Part shown: piece by piece, positions 48,587 to 61,280 of the stretch | Layout: every line of letters starts with the position of its first letter | How positions within the stretch are numbered: the stretch's first letter is position 1 | NCBI GenBank assembly: GCA_946811695.1 | Contig: OX328132.1 | Coordinates: 95,306,456 to 95,370,455 of the forward strand | From: Gonocerus acuteangulatus | Lineage: Eukaryota > Arthropoda > Insecta > Hemiptera > Coreidae | Reading direction: 5' to 3' | DNA length: 64,000 nucleotides | The notes under the pieces: model-generated | Seen by the model: the letters and a program-made list of their open reading frames with translations, nothing else | The model's database searches: none | Told to the model about the DNA's origin: nothing | Translations under genes and position numbers: made by a program

Positions 48587-50090
48587 GGGAAGGTGTTGTA
48601 CATTTGACCACTTTGCAAAATAGAATTTTTTTGGGCTTGAATATTAAAGCTAAATTCTTTTTTTTTTTATTTCATTGTAATTAGTATTCTATTGCTTATC
48701 ATATTTAATTTTTTCAAGGTTCTAGCTTTACATTTAATATTTTTTATTAATATTTTAAAAAATAATTGTACAGTGGTCAAAGGTACAACATGTAGTTGTA
48801 CCTTTGACCATGGGGTGTTGTACCTCTGACCACGTAAAAACAACACAGCAGTGCAGAAAAAAAAATTGTATTCAGTAATATTGTAAGTTTAATAAATACT
48901 GGTCAAGGATGTAAGCATAATAAAAAAGCTATTTTTGATATCATGTTATGCTTAATATGCTGAAAAATCCAGTCCAATCGATAAACGTTTTAACTGTCAA
49001 GAAGATCCACTAGCAATCATAGGGTATGGAAGTTTAGCCACAATGTCTTCAACATCAATATCATACAAATTTTCATCTTCTCTCGTAAACTTGTCACTTA
49101 AAGTTTGTTTTTTGAAATATAGGATCTTATACATTGGACATTTAATACCACAAATCTCTGCGACTAAATATGTAATAGTCTTTTTACTTTTATTTTTAAC
49201 AAGTATAAAATTTCCTTTTTCCAAATCATATTTTTCAAATTGTTGTTTCAAACAGGGCATCAACATAACTCACGACATTTATCAGACTAATCAATGTCAC
49301 TTTCCCCTGAAGAAATTTCGGTGTCAGTATCAGAATCTGAACTGTCATTAGAATAATTTCCTTTTTATTTACCACTTTTTTTTTTTGGAAGGGGTTTATT
49401 TGTATGTGGTGTCTTACGTTTAGGGTGGTGCTTTCATTTTTTTTTTCACCTTCAATAATTAGCTTTTCAGGAATATCTGTCAGGATACGAGGTTTCGCTT
49501 TAGGCCGGTCCCTATTTGACATTTTCCTTGCCTGCGCTTTTGGATGAGGCCTTACAACTTCAGGTGGAACGATAAGGGGCGATAGGTTTGAATTGCTACA
49601 CTGAGGATTGATAAAGTCAGTTTGAACTTATTTCATTTATTATTTTTTAAATTCTTTGAACAATTGAAGCAACCTATATTAAGTATTTTTTTTTAAATAT
49701 GTAGCAGAAGAACAAAAAAGTTGAATTATGAAAAAATTACGCAGGTGTGTTGTACCTTTGACCTGGTCAAAGGAACAACACCTAGTCGTGGTCAGAGGAA
49801 CAACACCCTGGTAGCACAAATTAAAAAGCGTGCTAAAAATTTTAGGGTTAAGCTAAATCAATTTCAGAAGCTACACCATGTTTCTTATTGTAATAGCTAC
49901 TTTGTCAAATGATTTGCATCTAAAAAGACATAATACAAAAAATATTATGAGGCAAAACGTCATCAATAAATAACTTACATTTTTATTATAGAAATGGATA
50001 AGTATTTTTTGCAAGAATCCTCTTTGACTTAATAACAATGCAAAGTAGGTTACACAAGCCCTCTAGTGAAGGAGCTAAACACTAATTACG
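48587..50090 (-). mobile_element. pogo/Tigger-type transposon (copy A)
   Basis: The left terminus aggtgttgtacatttgacca matches the terminus of copy B (59657). The minus strand holds the 3' half of a pogo-type transposase. The motif GGTGTTGT(A/T)CCTTTGACC is repeated several times in both orientations near 48590-48835 and 49745-49812. The region 49588-50090 is an inverted near-copy of 59735-60243. The right terminus is missing. Confidence 0.8.
48997..49600 (-). pseudogene. pogo-type transposase C-terminal region, frameshifted
   Basis: The frame 49600-49420 has SPLIVPPEVVRPHPKAQARK and KPRILTDIPEKLIIEGEKK, the ILTDTPEK motif that follows the DDE domain in insect pogo-like transposases. After frame changes, 49266-48997 has FILVKNKSKKTITYLVAEIC, a short conserved beta-rich tail, and DVEDIVAKLP near the stop, also typical. 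The Ser/Asp-rich segment between lies in another frame. The catalytic domain is not preserved. Confidence 0.72.
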
Positions 50091-50099
50091 GGTTCATTT

Positions 50100-50830
50100 A
50101 GATTAAATTATAAAGGGGGTCACTAGACCTATTCGTACGGACAAGCTCTCGGAAAGAGTAGTGGATGAAAATCCTCACAAAAGTGTCATGGAAATACCCA
50201 GAGACTTAGATATTTCTGTTTGTTTTTCCTAAGGCACATAACCATCTAGGCCATTAGCGCCAGTCTACAGTATCACATGTATCTGCACCAGGAATTGTGT
50301 GAGAGAGACTGCGATCACCGGCTGAGGTTCTGCCATTGGGCGCAGGAACAAATTGCTGTGGATCCCAACTTTCACCAACGTATGGTGTGGGATCATTAGC
50401 TTTGAAATTGTTGGACTATATTTCTTGCCCAAAATTGTGAAAAGTGTAAATTTTGGGGAGTTTATCGAGGGCAATCTTCCAGCTTTAATGGAAAATTTAA
50501 CAATACACAAAAAGGAAGAGCATGTGGTATCGATGGACAGATACCTAGTAAATTTCTAGGGAAACATCCGCAACTTCATTAAGCATAAATTCCCTAATAG
50601 ATGTATTGGAAGGGGTTTGGATATTGAATGACCACAGGGATCACCAGATTTGCCATTTCAGATTTTTATTTTTGGGGAAACTCAAAGGCATAGTCTAAAA
50701 ATCCTACCACTTCTCTGAGGGCAATGAAAAACAGAATATTAGCTGCTTCTCATCCCATAACAGAATCAGCTGTCAATCCCTTCTTCGAAGGCTGCTACCG
50801 TGTGTGAATGAAGAAGGAAGAGTTTAAACA
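50100..50830 (+). pseudogene. DDE (Tc3/mariner-like) transposase relic with SINE scrap
   Basis: Fragments in several frames follow the insect DDE_3-type transposase: TRPIRTDKLSERVVDENPHK, VMEIPRDLDIS (N-terminal HTH), TNVWCGIISFEIVGLYFLPK and FGEFIEGNLPALMEN, then a degraded IGRGLDIE...SPDLPFQIF. A reverse SINE A scrap (50231-50280) is inserted near the join of the N-terminal part. Strongly decayed. Confidence 0.75.
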
Positions 50831-53481
50831 TTTCTTACACTGAGTGACTATTTTTTGTTTTATGAATGTGTGCTTTTATAATTTTTCTCATACATTCTTG
50901 TTTGTTTTATCACAAGTAAACGATTAATAAAATGTACTCATTTCAGTATTAAAACCTGCTTTGTCACAAGGGGGAAAACAAAATAGTTTTGTGATTTTTT
51001 TCTACTTTCTAGCTAAATCCTCATTATTATAGATCGCATTAAAAATGGAGTTCCTTATTGTATTCAGCAGAAAAAATAATGATAGAATATGATGCACAAC
51101 TTGACATACTTCATTATGTGGCCCTTTATTTCACATATTTTAGTGCATGTGCTTAGGTATTGTTCATAAAAAAATCAAGATATGCATCTTATTGCAGGAT
51201 TTTTAAAGCTATAAGACAAAATCTTGGGTTAATAGAACCTTTAGGTCCCTGTAGGTCAGTGGGAAGGATTAAGGTAATTAAAAATTCTTTCTCAATTTCT
51301 AATTGTTAAGGTTAGGTGCTACGGTGGATAAATAAAAATTATTTTGTGTTATATACCTATTAAATATTTGTCATGCAACTGTTGAAAAAATTAATACATT
51401 TTTCTATTAAAATGTTTCTTTCAAAAAAGGAAAAGCATTTTAAGAGTTACTTAATTGTAGTAATCATTATTGATCATTATACCAATTTTTTTTCAACAAA
51501 AAAAAATTACATTTTAAAAATTTAAAATTAATTATATATTTCTTTATTGGAGGGGTTTCTAAATTCTGGCTCCCAGATCATATTTATGCTCTATGAATGA
51601 TAAATAAAATATATTTCTTATTTTCCATCTTTTCTTAAACTATGTAAATATATCATGCACCAATAGATTCTTCATGTTAAGTTACATGGTTTTAAACTGT
51701 GCTAGCTGTTGTTTAGGTGGATTATAACACAAAAAAATCTTTAGTCTATGCTGAACTATTAATACCTTCTCTAAAAAAATAACTGTCTGCTAATAAATGA
51801 ACCGTCTGCTATTTTATTAGCTACCGGTGAATTATTCCATGAAAAAATTAAAAGAATATTAATAGCCTACATAATTCTTGGGGTTTTTATCAAGAGTATT
51901 GTCATGGCTTCATCATTATTGGCTAATTAATATAGGAATATTCATATACTTGAATAACCATAAACAATTAATGACCTGAATTTTGAATTCTCACATAACA
52001 AATCTATCATATGCACAGAAAGAGCCAATTGTATAATTTAAGGCCAATAAACAAATTAAACATTTTGCATAAATTAAAAATTGTTAGAGTCGAAAAGTTG
52101 AAAATGTAGGTCCATTTATACTCATTTATGTGTGGACTATTTCGGAGAATGTTGGGTATTTTTTTAACTCTTTTCACACAGTACTAAATCATAAAGTTTG
52201 TTAAATCATAAAGTATTTAGTTCTATATTTCACTAATAAATGGGACCAAACAGTAAAATACAAACAAGAAAAATCAAATAAAATGTATTTTTATAAAAAA
52301 TATGAATATCAGTGTTCATAAAAATATAAACAATGTTTCAACAAACATTTCACAAAAATTTAAAACAGGTAACTCAAACTATAAGCATAGTCATATATAA
52401 ATGACATATCAAAAGTATATCAATGAAAACTTATCCTAATAAACAGCCATTGATTTCATTTTATGTACATTTTTTAAAATCATCCTTTAAAACAAATCTG
52501 TAAAAATTTAACAGCTATACATATGTACACATACAAAAGGCAATTATAATGATAATGAACACAATAATCGATTCTCTAAGTCAATAACAATTTTCAAAAA
52601 ATAGTTGTTCCAATTAAAGTATAAACTAAAAAACCAATAACAAACACACCAATAGTATTATAAATAAACATGATGAAAGAAGAACTACTTCATAAAAAAT
52701 ATAACTGAGTAGTATTTTTCAAATAGTTGCACTCTCACTCTCTCCTTCTCTTCTCTCTTATTTCTCTCTATCAAAGCACATACAAACACATTATAAGAAA
52801 ACATTAACATGACTAGTGATGTCAGGTGAGTTTTTATCACAATTTAAATCTATTAACAACCTCACTAATAGTAATTATAAAACTTCGCCTTTGTTAACAT
52901 TCACTCAAATAAATAAAGTAATAGGTTCATTAAATGAAACATTTGTACATGAACAAAACAGAAATCAGAAAAATTAATATTATACATTTAAGATATATAA
53001 ATAATAATAATAAAATAGAATAATATTTAAAAAAATTGTTGGTGATCTAAATTGAAGTAATATGAATTAAATAGTAATTATTTGCAGCCTAAACATTTTG
53101 AAATTATTTATTTCATAAACCATCACAACATTGATGGATGTCTAATAATGGAAGACTATTAAAAGATGGATACTTAGTACAGAATATTTCTCTTTGTTTT
53201 TAAGAATAAGAAACCTGAAATAATCAAACTGATTTAAGAAAGGAAAAGTATAAAAACAAAAAAAATATGCTAACAGACTTCTGAAGTGTGAGTATTCATG
53301 TTTGCGACTTAAAAACACCATATTTATTGGAGCACATTATTTATATTTAAAAAAAAAAAAAAAAAAAAAAAACCATGACTTCTGCATATTTAGATAGAGG
53401 GGCATTAATTGAAATTAGTATGAAATCATTTGAAGATGATAAAAAAAATGAGATATTGTAAGGCCCTTCAATATCAAAGTA
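50831..53481. other. AT-rich DNA without recognisable gene
   Basis: Long AT-rich stretch with A runs (for example 53350-53372). I found no exon-like or repeat-family sequence. Confidence 0.55.
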
Positions 53482-53883
53482 CAGTAAAACCTTCTTTACC
53501 CGGATCAACTGGGACCAGGGCCGATCCTAGTTAACGAAGATCCGGGTTATCCAGAGAATGACGGAAAAACAAAAAAAAAAAAAAAGACTCAGCAGCAATG
53601 TTATTTAATGATTCTCCCTTATCAATGCTTCCATCATTTTTTCATAGTCACTACAATGTTTTTACGTTTTGTCTAATTGCAGACAACGAGCAAACGAAAC
53701 AGCAAAACAATACTGTACCTCGACTGAGGCGCTAGGAAAACTCGTGTACATTAACCTAGGGCAAACTTGTGTAATTTACTTACTGAGAATAGCAATTTAT
53801 CATCCGTAAAACAAGTCTTCATTTACAACACTGACAACATAATTTTGTTTTCAAAAGTAGATCAGGTTAATGAGATTTTACTG
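53482..53883. mobile_element. Tigger-like MITE (402 bp)
   Basis: The left end cagtaaaaccttctttaccc and right end aatgagattttactg form inverted termini flanked by TA. Near the left end gatccgggttatccagagaa is the usual 'pseudo-open' Tigger/pogo motif. No coding frame. Confidence 0.8.
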
Positions 53884-56541
53884 TAGTTATAAGATGAAAT
53901 ATAAATAAATAAAATACAACAATAGCTATTAATGATTTTTTTACATTTTCATTTAATTAAAACAAAAAAAGAGCAAAAAATGTGATGAATATTTAACTAA
54001 ACAAAATAATTGGACAATTGGACCTTGAAGATTATCTACTTTGTGAAAGAATTACTCATACCTTCACAAATTCAAGGTCATTAAGATGATAGTTTGGAAG
54101 ATTAATCTATTAATAACTCATCACAGACTATGCAGCCTGAAGAGTTACTAGACATTGGGGGATAATTGAGGGGATGTCCATACATTATATTAGATTACAC
54201 TTTATCTTGGAAAAACTTTCTGAATATTCTAGTGGTACTCAGGATTACATTCTGCATAAATTGTATGTGTGTGTGTGTGTGTGTATATATACACACACAC
54301 ACACATACATACATAAAATTGTAGACCATCATCAGGGTATTGGACACTGGTAAATAAGTATGCAGAGGTATATATTCAGTTTACATATACTTATTATATC
54401 GCCACTGATGACCCATAAAAGCAGGTGCAGCACAAAAATAAAAATTAAGTATATTAATTTTATAGATGTATATGAAATTGTTTATTTCAGAACTATGGGA
54501 AATTAGAATAAACAGAAAGAAAGACCTATAAAATGTTCCATAAAAACCATTACAACTAATGACGTGATACATAATGTTGCAATTTATAGTATTACTACAT
54601 TAAAAGAGTATTTATTTTTTAAAAAGCTCGAGCGAATCCTCAACCATTTTATACAATTTAATTAACTGATCCAATATCAACAAACAATTCACTATCTTTG
54701 TAGTACTTTAAGGATTTTCAATTATATAATTATTATATTTTTTTAAAGGCTAAATCATATAATATATCAAAGAATAAATCTTAATATTTTTTATATAGTC
54801 TGTATTCCATTAGTGAAGATAAAAGTATCTAACAGAATATGAAAGTGAAAAATGGCATATTTGTGTGCATTTGTAAATACGTCTTCTTTAAGGACTCATG
54901 TACATATAAAGTGCAAAACTCAACATTTTCTGTTATATTTTTTAATGAAATAATGCTTGTGAACTCCATGTATAGAGGCTTAAAAATATTCCCTCTATTA
55001 TCTCAGTAGGAGTAGTAAAGCTTGTAAAATGAACTTGAAATGATCCATTAATTAAGAAGAAATAAAACGGAAAAAAGATAAAATATGACTTTTCTAAAGA
55101 ATGCAAAAATACTACAATTAAAACGTAAAATTATATTTTAAGATAGTAAAGAATATGAATAGTAATATATTATAAATTGAGTTTTAATAACTGTATTTTA
55201 TTAAATATTAATACTTTTGTTCCATGCTTACATAATTCAAAAAATAGTAATGTCATCTTTACATCTTTTTTAGATTTAAAATAAGGTAATTGCTTTGTCT
55301 ACTTGATTAATAATTATTGCAGGGGTTCATGTCTGAAGGCTACAATTAAGAAGATGAGGTAAATCAAGGAAGACAGGACGTCTCTATCCTTCATAATGGT
55401 AATCTAAAAATTATAGACCAGTACATACCCACAGGTAGGATGAAATACTATGGTGGGCTAGCAGAAATTAGAGAGAGAAAATTAAGACTGCCATTTCTGA
55501 CATGGATTTATCAAGACAAATAGAAATGTATATCATTTAAAACTCAGAGAATTCAAATCAATATATGTTTAGAGAGCATTTTACTAATAATAAAGAAATT
55601 TAAAAAAAAGTCACTTTTCTGATCCAAAGATTATTGGCAGAAATGTTTTCTTGTGGGTAATATCATGTCATGTCAGGAAATTTGTTAGAAAGGCGAAAAA
55701 TGGAATAGAGTCAGATCTATTAAATTTTTCAAGTCTGAGGCGAGTTCATTAAAGAACACATTGTATTAATTTATAATGGCAAAAATAATAAATATAAAAG
55801 TATTGTCAGGATTACTCTGCTACTGGAATTAAGGAAATAATATAATGAATCTGGACCTCGCTGTGAACACACAGAGGAACTTCAGTCATTTAGTTTATTA
55901 CCAATGCTTTTTCAGCTCTACATTTCACTGCTTATACTTTTATGACCCCATAAAGAAAAGTAAAGGTTTGTGACAATTTTTATTTAGAAACTTGTTTTTT
56001 TATTATTTGATCATTAAACAGATGAGCTAGGGATGAAAATAAAATAAAATGTTGCGAATAAACCATTTCTTGTCAGCAATGAAGAAAATTAATATAAAAC
56101 TTCATTGATGCAAATGTTTATATTGAGTAGATAAAAAATTAAAGAAGTTTTTATCTCTCTTACAAGGGGGGGAATTATTAGCCTTTTTTTTAAACCCTAA
56201 TTGTAAATATTGGACTCATTATTTGACAAATTAACACATTTTTTAACATTTTAATTTTTTAAATAAAGTGTCAGTAGGTGAATGAAAATAACAGTTTTGA
56301 TCTTATGTGCACGGCAAACTTTCATAAAATTTAATTTTTGTGTTTTTCTTTCAAATGACATTTGTGATTTTGAAGATTCTGATGCTAGGAATTTGGATTT
56401 TTATCTCTGCCTATCTTTACACTCTTGCATTTATTTTGCATCCCTAATACATAAAAAGTTAATAAAATTATAAAGAAGCCCAAGGGGCATGCAAGAAATG
56501 TTTATCCCTAACAAAACAAGACCATCTTTGATTTCAAGATA

Positions 56542-56607
<66 letters not shown>

Positions 56608-57312
56608 AAAACAAGAAACCAATAAAGAATAAATATCAATCAAAAGAACCAAATCAGTACAACAATCAAGCCTCATATACACATAACCTAACCTTTATTC
56701 ATGCTCTGCAACATAACACCAATTTCTTACTACTATTATACTATTTTGAAGATCATTCAAGACTATTTTTTGTAAATGATTCAGTACAATGTAATGTTAT
56801 GCAAATGAAATTAAAGAAAAACAATTAATTGATTTCCACAAATTTTTATTTATTGTTCTTTGTTTGTGTTGGGATCCAAATTTTATTTCTTTTAGGGTGG
56901 CTTAAAAACTTTAAAAGTTTTAAATTTTATTTATTTTAAAAGGGTGACTAAGTTTAGAATAAATATAAATCGATAAGCCTTAAATATTTTCTTTCAACAA
57001 TCTAAATCAAATATATCTTTATTTTTTAATATTCTGATTCCAAAATAAGGGTATTTTATTTGTTATAATTGACTACAAAGAACATTTCCAAAAAATCCAC
57101 TAAATTTACATCCAATGTACTGTTTTTACGTTTACATTTTTCTTCTTTTCTTTTGCTCAAATTAATTTTTCAAAAATGGGGATAGAGGTGGATTTTAGAG
57201 AAATATTTTAACCTAAGATGAATAGAAACATTTCTATTTCATCGCCTATCCCCTTAATTCCTATAAAGAAAAATTATATAATATAAAAGTACGGATAAGT
57301 GTATTTCACTTA
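53884..57312. other. AT-rich DNA without recognisable gene
   Basis: Contains a (TG)n/(AC)n inverted microsatellite at 54265-54305 and a 66-base A run at 56541-56606. Short open frames such as 56282-56473 lack motifs. Confidence 0.55.
56541..56606 (+). repeat. Long poly(A) tract
   Basis: An uninterrupted A run of about 66 bases. No SINE or LINE body was recognised immediately upstream, so its origin is unclear. Confidence 0.9.
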
Positions 57313-57773
57313 ATATAAAACATGTTTGATGTTATTTTTCGTCGCTGGGATAGTATTTTTGGATGGAACGGCATTTTTCTCCAGCGGTGGTACTCCTCCT
57401 CACTTCTTCCTGGAATATTTCGATGGATTCATCTCCATCTTCTTCAGCCAGGTACTTGTTTCTTCCTCGGTGGTAGCCAAGGGAATGACATTTTTCTCGA
57501 TCTGGGCTCCTTTTCTCCCCTCTAGCCACAGTATCGGCGGACGAATGGTCCGCCAGGGAGCTTCAACACCATTCGTCTGCCGATACTGTGGCTAGAGGGG
57601 AGAAAAGGAGCCCAGATCGAGAAAAATGTCATTCCCTTGGCTACCACCGAGGAAGAAACAAGTACCTGGCTGAAGAAGATGGAGATGAATCCATCGAAAT
57701 ATTCCAGGAAGAAGTGAGGAGGAGTACCACCGCTGGAGAAAAATGCCGTTCCATCCAAAAATATAAAACATGT
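57313..57773. repeat. Near-perfect inverted repeat (~195-bp arms, ~20-bp loop) with 13-bp direct flanks
   Basis: The left arm (about 57353-57547) begins tatttttggatggaacggca; the right arm (about 57569-57765) ends with its complement. The loop is about 20 bases near 57548-57568. Both arms are more GC-rich than the surroundings and nearly identical. A 13-bp direct repeat atataaaacatgt (57313-57325 and 57761-57773) flanks the structure, as for a retroposition or transposition event. Both strands carry the same open frames, which are mirror images and not independent genes. Confidence 0.9.
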
Positions 57774-58284
57774 ATTATTTATAAAATGGTTTGAGGCCAT
57801 ACTCAGCTCTAGAAGTTGAAAGTAACCTGAACACAACCCTCCAATGAAAATGCATAACAATATAAATCACATTCAGAAGAATTCACATTTTGTTATTTTA
57901 TATATTGCACTTTGTAATGTGTAATATGCTCAGAAAATAAGCATTCAACATAATATTCAAAAATAGCATTCAACTAATGTGGCTATATTTTATTATTGCA
58001 ATTATTACAAAAAAATACAACAAAACAAATTAAGTCACAAGATGACAAAAGTGTCAGTCATTATTAGTTCAGTTTACAATAAATACACATTTTTCATCAT
58101 AGTATGAATACTGTTTATGTGAGCAAATGTTTGAGACACTTGAAGGGCAGGATTTATATACTGTTATGGAGCAAGACATTCTGTAAAATGAGAAAAAATA
58201 AAGAATAATTTATTAACAAAAGTTAAAAGAATAAAAAACAGTAATTTAACAAATTTCATTCCTGTAAAGTTTTATTTAAAATTA
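57774..58284. other. AT-rich DNA without recognisable gene
   Basis: No motif seen. Confidence 0.5.
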
Positions 58285-58490
58285 AGTGAAAGCTCTACAT
58301 GTTTCATATCCTTCTGGCACCACATTAAATGGTTAAAGCTATAATAATTACTGGTCATATCATTATCAGTGATAAAATCAACAGTTATTAGCCAATAGAT
58401 GGACTGTTTTAAAGTAATTATTAATGGTATGACCAGTAATAATTAGTGTTTTAAGCTCCTTATGGAGGTGTCAGAAGACATGGAGTACGT
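58285..58490. repeat. Degenerate pair of inverted PLE-type terminal repeats
   Basis: gctctacatgtttcatatcc (left) and ggaggtgtcagaagacatgg (right), with aataattactggtcatatca answered by atggtatgaccagtaataat. This is the same inverted arrangement as in the PLEs at 38 and 46 kb, but with no coding sequence left. Confidence 0.6.
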
Positions 58491-59656
58491 ATAGTGACAT
58501 CCACATCTTTTAACAAGGTCTGAGGCAGTTAAATAGAGGCATGATCTGAAATGGATAAGTGAGTGAAGGGAAAATATATTGTCTTATAATATTAATTGTT
58601 GACCTGGCATTAGCAAACTTGATGATGCGAGTCGATTTTCGGTTAATATGCAAACTAAATCTTTTTGGAAAGAACTTTCTTAAATGAACAAACATCCAAG
58701 ATATTTTATTTGTTCACTACCAAAAATCTACTAAATGTTTTTTTCATTTTCCAGTACCAGTTTGCCCTCACAGAGAACTCTTTTCTCATCAATTATGGCT
58801 TTACTTTCCGCAGGGTTTAAGCACATTTTGATTTCTTAAAGGTCCAAACCATTACATCAACAGGTCTCTCTGCAGATTTTTTACTATATCCAGTTAAAGC
58901 TTAACATGTTCAGTGCGGACCCAGTAGATCTACTAGGTTCCCTGCCTACTCGCTGTGCCGGCCCAGTACTGGTCTTATGCGTAGTTGATGACTTCATTAG
59001 AAGTGTTCTTGGATGGGGATTTTTGACAATAATTAGACCAATCCGGTATATTTTGCTTCAATTATGTCTTGGTTACCTAAAAGTGGAAGCCGTCCAGGAA
59101 TACCGAATATATGATTTCTTGTATTTGAAATTTTCTTCAAATTGCTGTAAGTACACATTATTGCTAAGTTTTTTATTTATTATGGGTCATTCCCTATCAA
59201 GTGATCCAAAAACAAGGAAAAAATTTCCCTAATATTTTTTGATTTTTTTTAAATTTGGCTCATCAATAGTACCCCATAAGACAACTAAAAATCCAAATTT
59301 TTAGAAATTTATCTTTATTAGTTTTCGAGTTATGAAAGTTTAAGTTTTTTAAAAAAGCACATTTTAGGATAGACACTTGATCATAAAATGTACCATAACT
59401 CCCAAACGAAATGAGCTAGAGAGGTGGGGTAAAAAGCATTTGTTAGTATATTAAATGATGATTAAAATGATATGAATCATGACTTATTTATGAAAATTGA
59501 AATTTTAAGATAATTTTTAAAACTTTAAAATTTAAATTTCTCTTAAAACATATCTTTAAAAATTTTCAAAAAATTTGTAATTTTTCTTTGATATTTTATC
59601 TCAGTTTTGTGTAAATTTCAAGTTGGGATCTCAATGGGATCATATTTATTTTAATG
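58491..59656. other. AT-rich DNA; possible piggyBac-like end
   Basis: At 58901 ttaacatgttcagtgcggac with the palindrome agtagatctact could be a piggyBac-type terminus (TTAA target). The frame 58906-59232 across it has no known motif. At 59180-59640 there is a non-coding repeat-like stretch (gggtcattccctatcaagtg). Confidence 0.4.
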
Positions 59657-60243
59657 AAGGTGTTGTACCTCTGACCATATTGTACCTTTGACCACCGAGG
59701 CTGTGGCGGCATGTAGCAACATTTTATAAATTTTGGTGTAATTAGTGTTTAGCTCCTTCACTAGAGGGCTTGTGTAACCTACTTTGGATTATTCAACTCA
59801 AAGAGGATTCTTGCAAAAAATACTTATCCATTTCTATCATAAAAATGTTAGTTATTTATTGATGACGTTTTGCCTCATAATATTTTTTGTATTAAGTCTT
59901 TTTAGATGGAAATCATTTGACAAAGTAGCTATTACAATAAGAAACATGGTGTAGCTTCTGAAATTGATTTATCTTACCCCTAAAACTTTTAGCGTGCTTT
60001 TTAATTTGCAATACCAGGGCGTTGTACCTCTGACCACGACTAGTTGTTGTTCCTTTGACCAGGTCAAAGGTACAACACACCTGAGTAATTTTTTCATAAT
60101 TCAACTTTTATGTTCTTCTGCTACAACTTTTTTTAAAAATAATTATTATTGGTTGCTTCAATTGTTCATAGAATTTAAAAAATGATAAATAATGTAAGTT
60201 CAAACTGAATTTATTAATCCTCAGTGTAGCAGTTCAAACCTAT
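59657..60243 (+). mobile_element. pogo-type transposon (copy B), inverted relative to copy A
   Basis: Begins aggtgttgtacctctgacca and runs with high similarity to the complement of 49588-50090 (for example aagaaacatggtgtagcttc, atcctcagtgtagcag). The similarity stops at 60243, exactly where the LINE gag-derived sequence begins. It contains the same internal GGTCAAAGGTACAACAC motif cluster at 60015-60080. Confidence 0.8.
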
Positions 60244-61239
60244 CAGGGAAGGGGCTGGGAGTGAGATAGGGGGAGGTGGACAAGTGTTGGAGGGGAGAGG
60301 AGTAGGAATAGTGGAGGGTTTAGGTACAGATTTTACTGTTTTTCTATGCTGTGTCTCATTTTGTACTGCAGTAGAGTAACTCCCTCTGTAAGCGTATGAC
60401 GCACTGTTTACTAGAACTCTTGCCTGTTTAAAAGTCATATCTTTAAGTTCCGCTCGTAACTTTTGAATTTCAAGTTCTATTTTAAATTCTGGACAGTCCT
60501 TTGAGCGAGAGTTATGAGGGCCATCACAATTTGGGCATTTGGGGTCCGCCGGGCAAGGGTTAGGACTGTGTACCGCATAGCCGCAGACACAGATCTCAAC
60601 CGTTGACCGACATCTTACTGCCGAATGTCCAAATTTCTGACATTTATAGCACCGCAGAGGAGGGGGGATGTATGGGCGAACTTTAAGCTTATAAAACGCA
60701 GCTTGAACATTGGAAGGGATCTCAGGTCGATCAAATGTGAGCATCACGCTTCCAGTGAATTGGGTTGCATCTTCTGCGCCATTCACAGACTTCTTCTTTC
60801 GAAAAAATCTGCGAACACCAATAACACCCTGCTCTTTCAGACCCTCCAAAATCTCTTCATCACTGCAATGCTCGAAATCAAAGCATGTTATCATACCTCT
60901 GGATGAGTTTAGTGTTTTATGCAATTCAGCTTTGACACCAAATTCACCCAGAGTCATTGCTTTAATTATTTTTTCGCTCTGAGCCTTGCTAGCTGCTTCA
61001 ATCAATATAGAGCCATTCCGCATCTTGCTAATCCCTGTAACTGTCCCAAATTCAGCATGAATTAGTTTACTTATAAGGAACGGAGAAACTTTAGAAAACG
61101 TATCTCCGTCCATTGTGCTTAATACCAAATATTTTGAAAATTTTCCGGTACTTGGGCTTAATTCTTCAAGTAGCCGTTTTCTTCCTTTTTTGAACTTCTT
61201 CTTCTCGGGTGACTTTGGAGGCGTTACATACGGCTTCAA
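60214..61239 (-). CDS. LINE ORF1 (Gag-like) with CCHC zinc knuckles, intact 341 codons
   Basis: After a basic N-terminus (SPEKKKFKKGRKRLLEELS) comes a region with RRM-like alternation (GTVTGISKMRNGSILIEAAS; GMITCFDFEHCSDEEILEGL). The zinc knuckles follow: CYKCQKFGHSAVRC (C-x2-C-x4-H-x4-C), a second CVCGYAVHSPNPCP cluster, and CPNCDGPHNSRSKDC. A Pro-rich tail follows. This is the ORF1/Gag protein of jockey/I-type LINEs, which coats the element RNA. Uninterrupted reading suggests youth. The last residues (about GLNCYTED) and the stop come from the neighbouring pogo copy. Confidence 0.87.
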   Translation of the reverse strand: MKPYVTPPKSPEKKKFKKGRKRLLEELSPSTGKFSKYLVLSTMDGDTFSKVSPFLISKLIHAEFGTVTGISKMRNGSILIEAASKAQSEKIIKAMTLGEFGVKAELHKTLNSSRGMITCFDFEHCSDEEILEGLKEQGVIGVRRFFRKKKSVNGAEDATQFTGSVMLTFDRPEIPSNVQAAFYKLKVRPYIPPPLRCYKCQKFGHSAVRCRSTVEICVCGYAVHSPNPCPADPKCPNCDGPHNSRSKDCPEFKIELEIQKLRAELKDMTFKQARVLVNSASYAYRGSYSTAVQNETQHRKTVKSVPKPSTIPTPLPSNTCPPPPISLPAPSLIGLNCYTED

Positions 61240-61280
61240 AGTAAATCGAGAAGCAGAGTTTTTTCCTGTAATACCATCTT

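Noticed and set aside
56431..56682. Poly-Phe minus-strand frame
   Set aside because: Caused by the long A run at 56541-56606.
57322..57860. Several overlapping ORFs on both strands
   Set aside because: They are mirror images created by the inverted repeat and carry no recognisable domain.
58906..59232. 108-codon open frame
   Set aside because: Begins at a possible transposon terminus and has no recognisable domain; no evidence of a gene.
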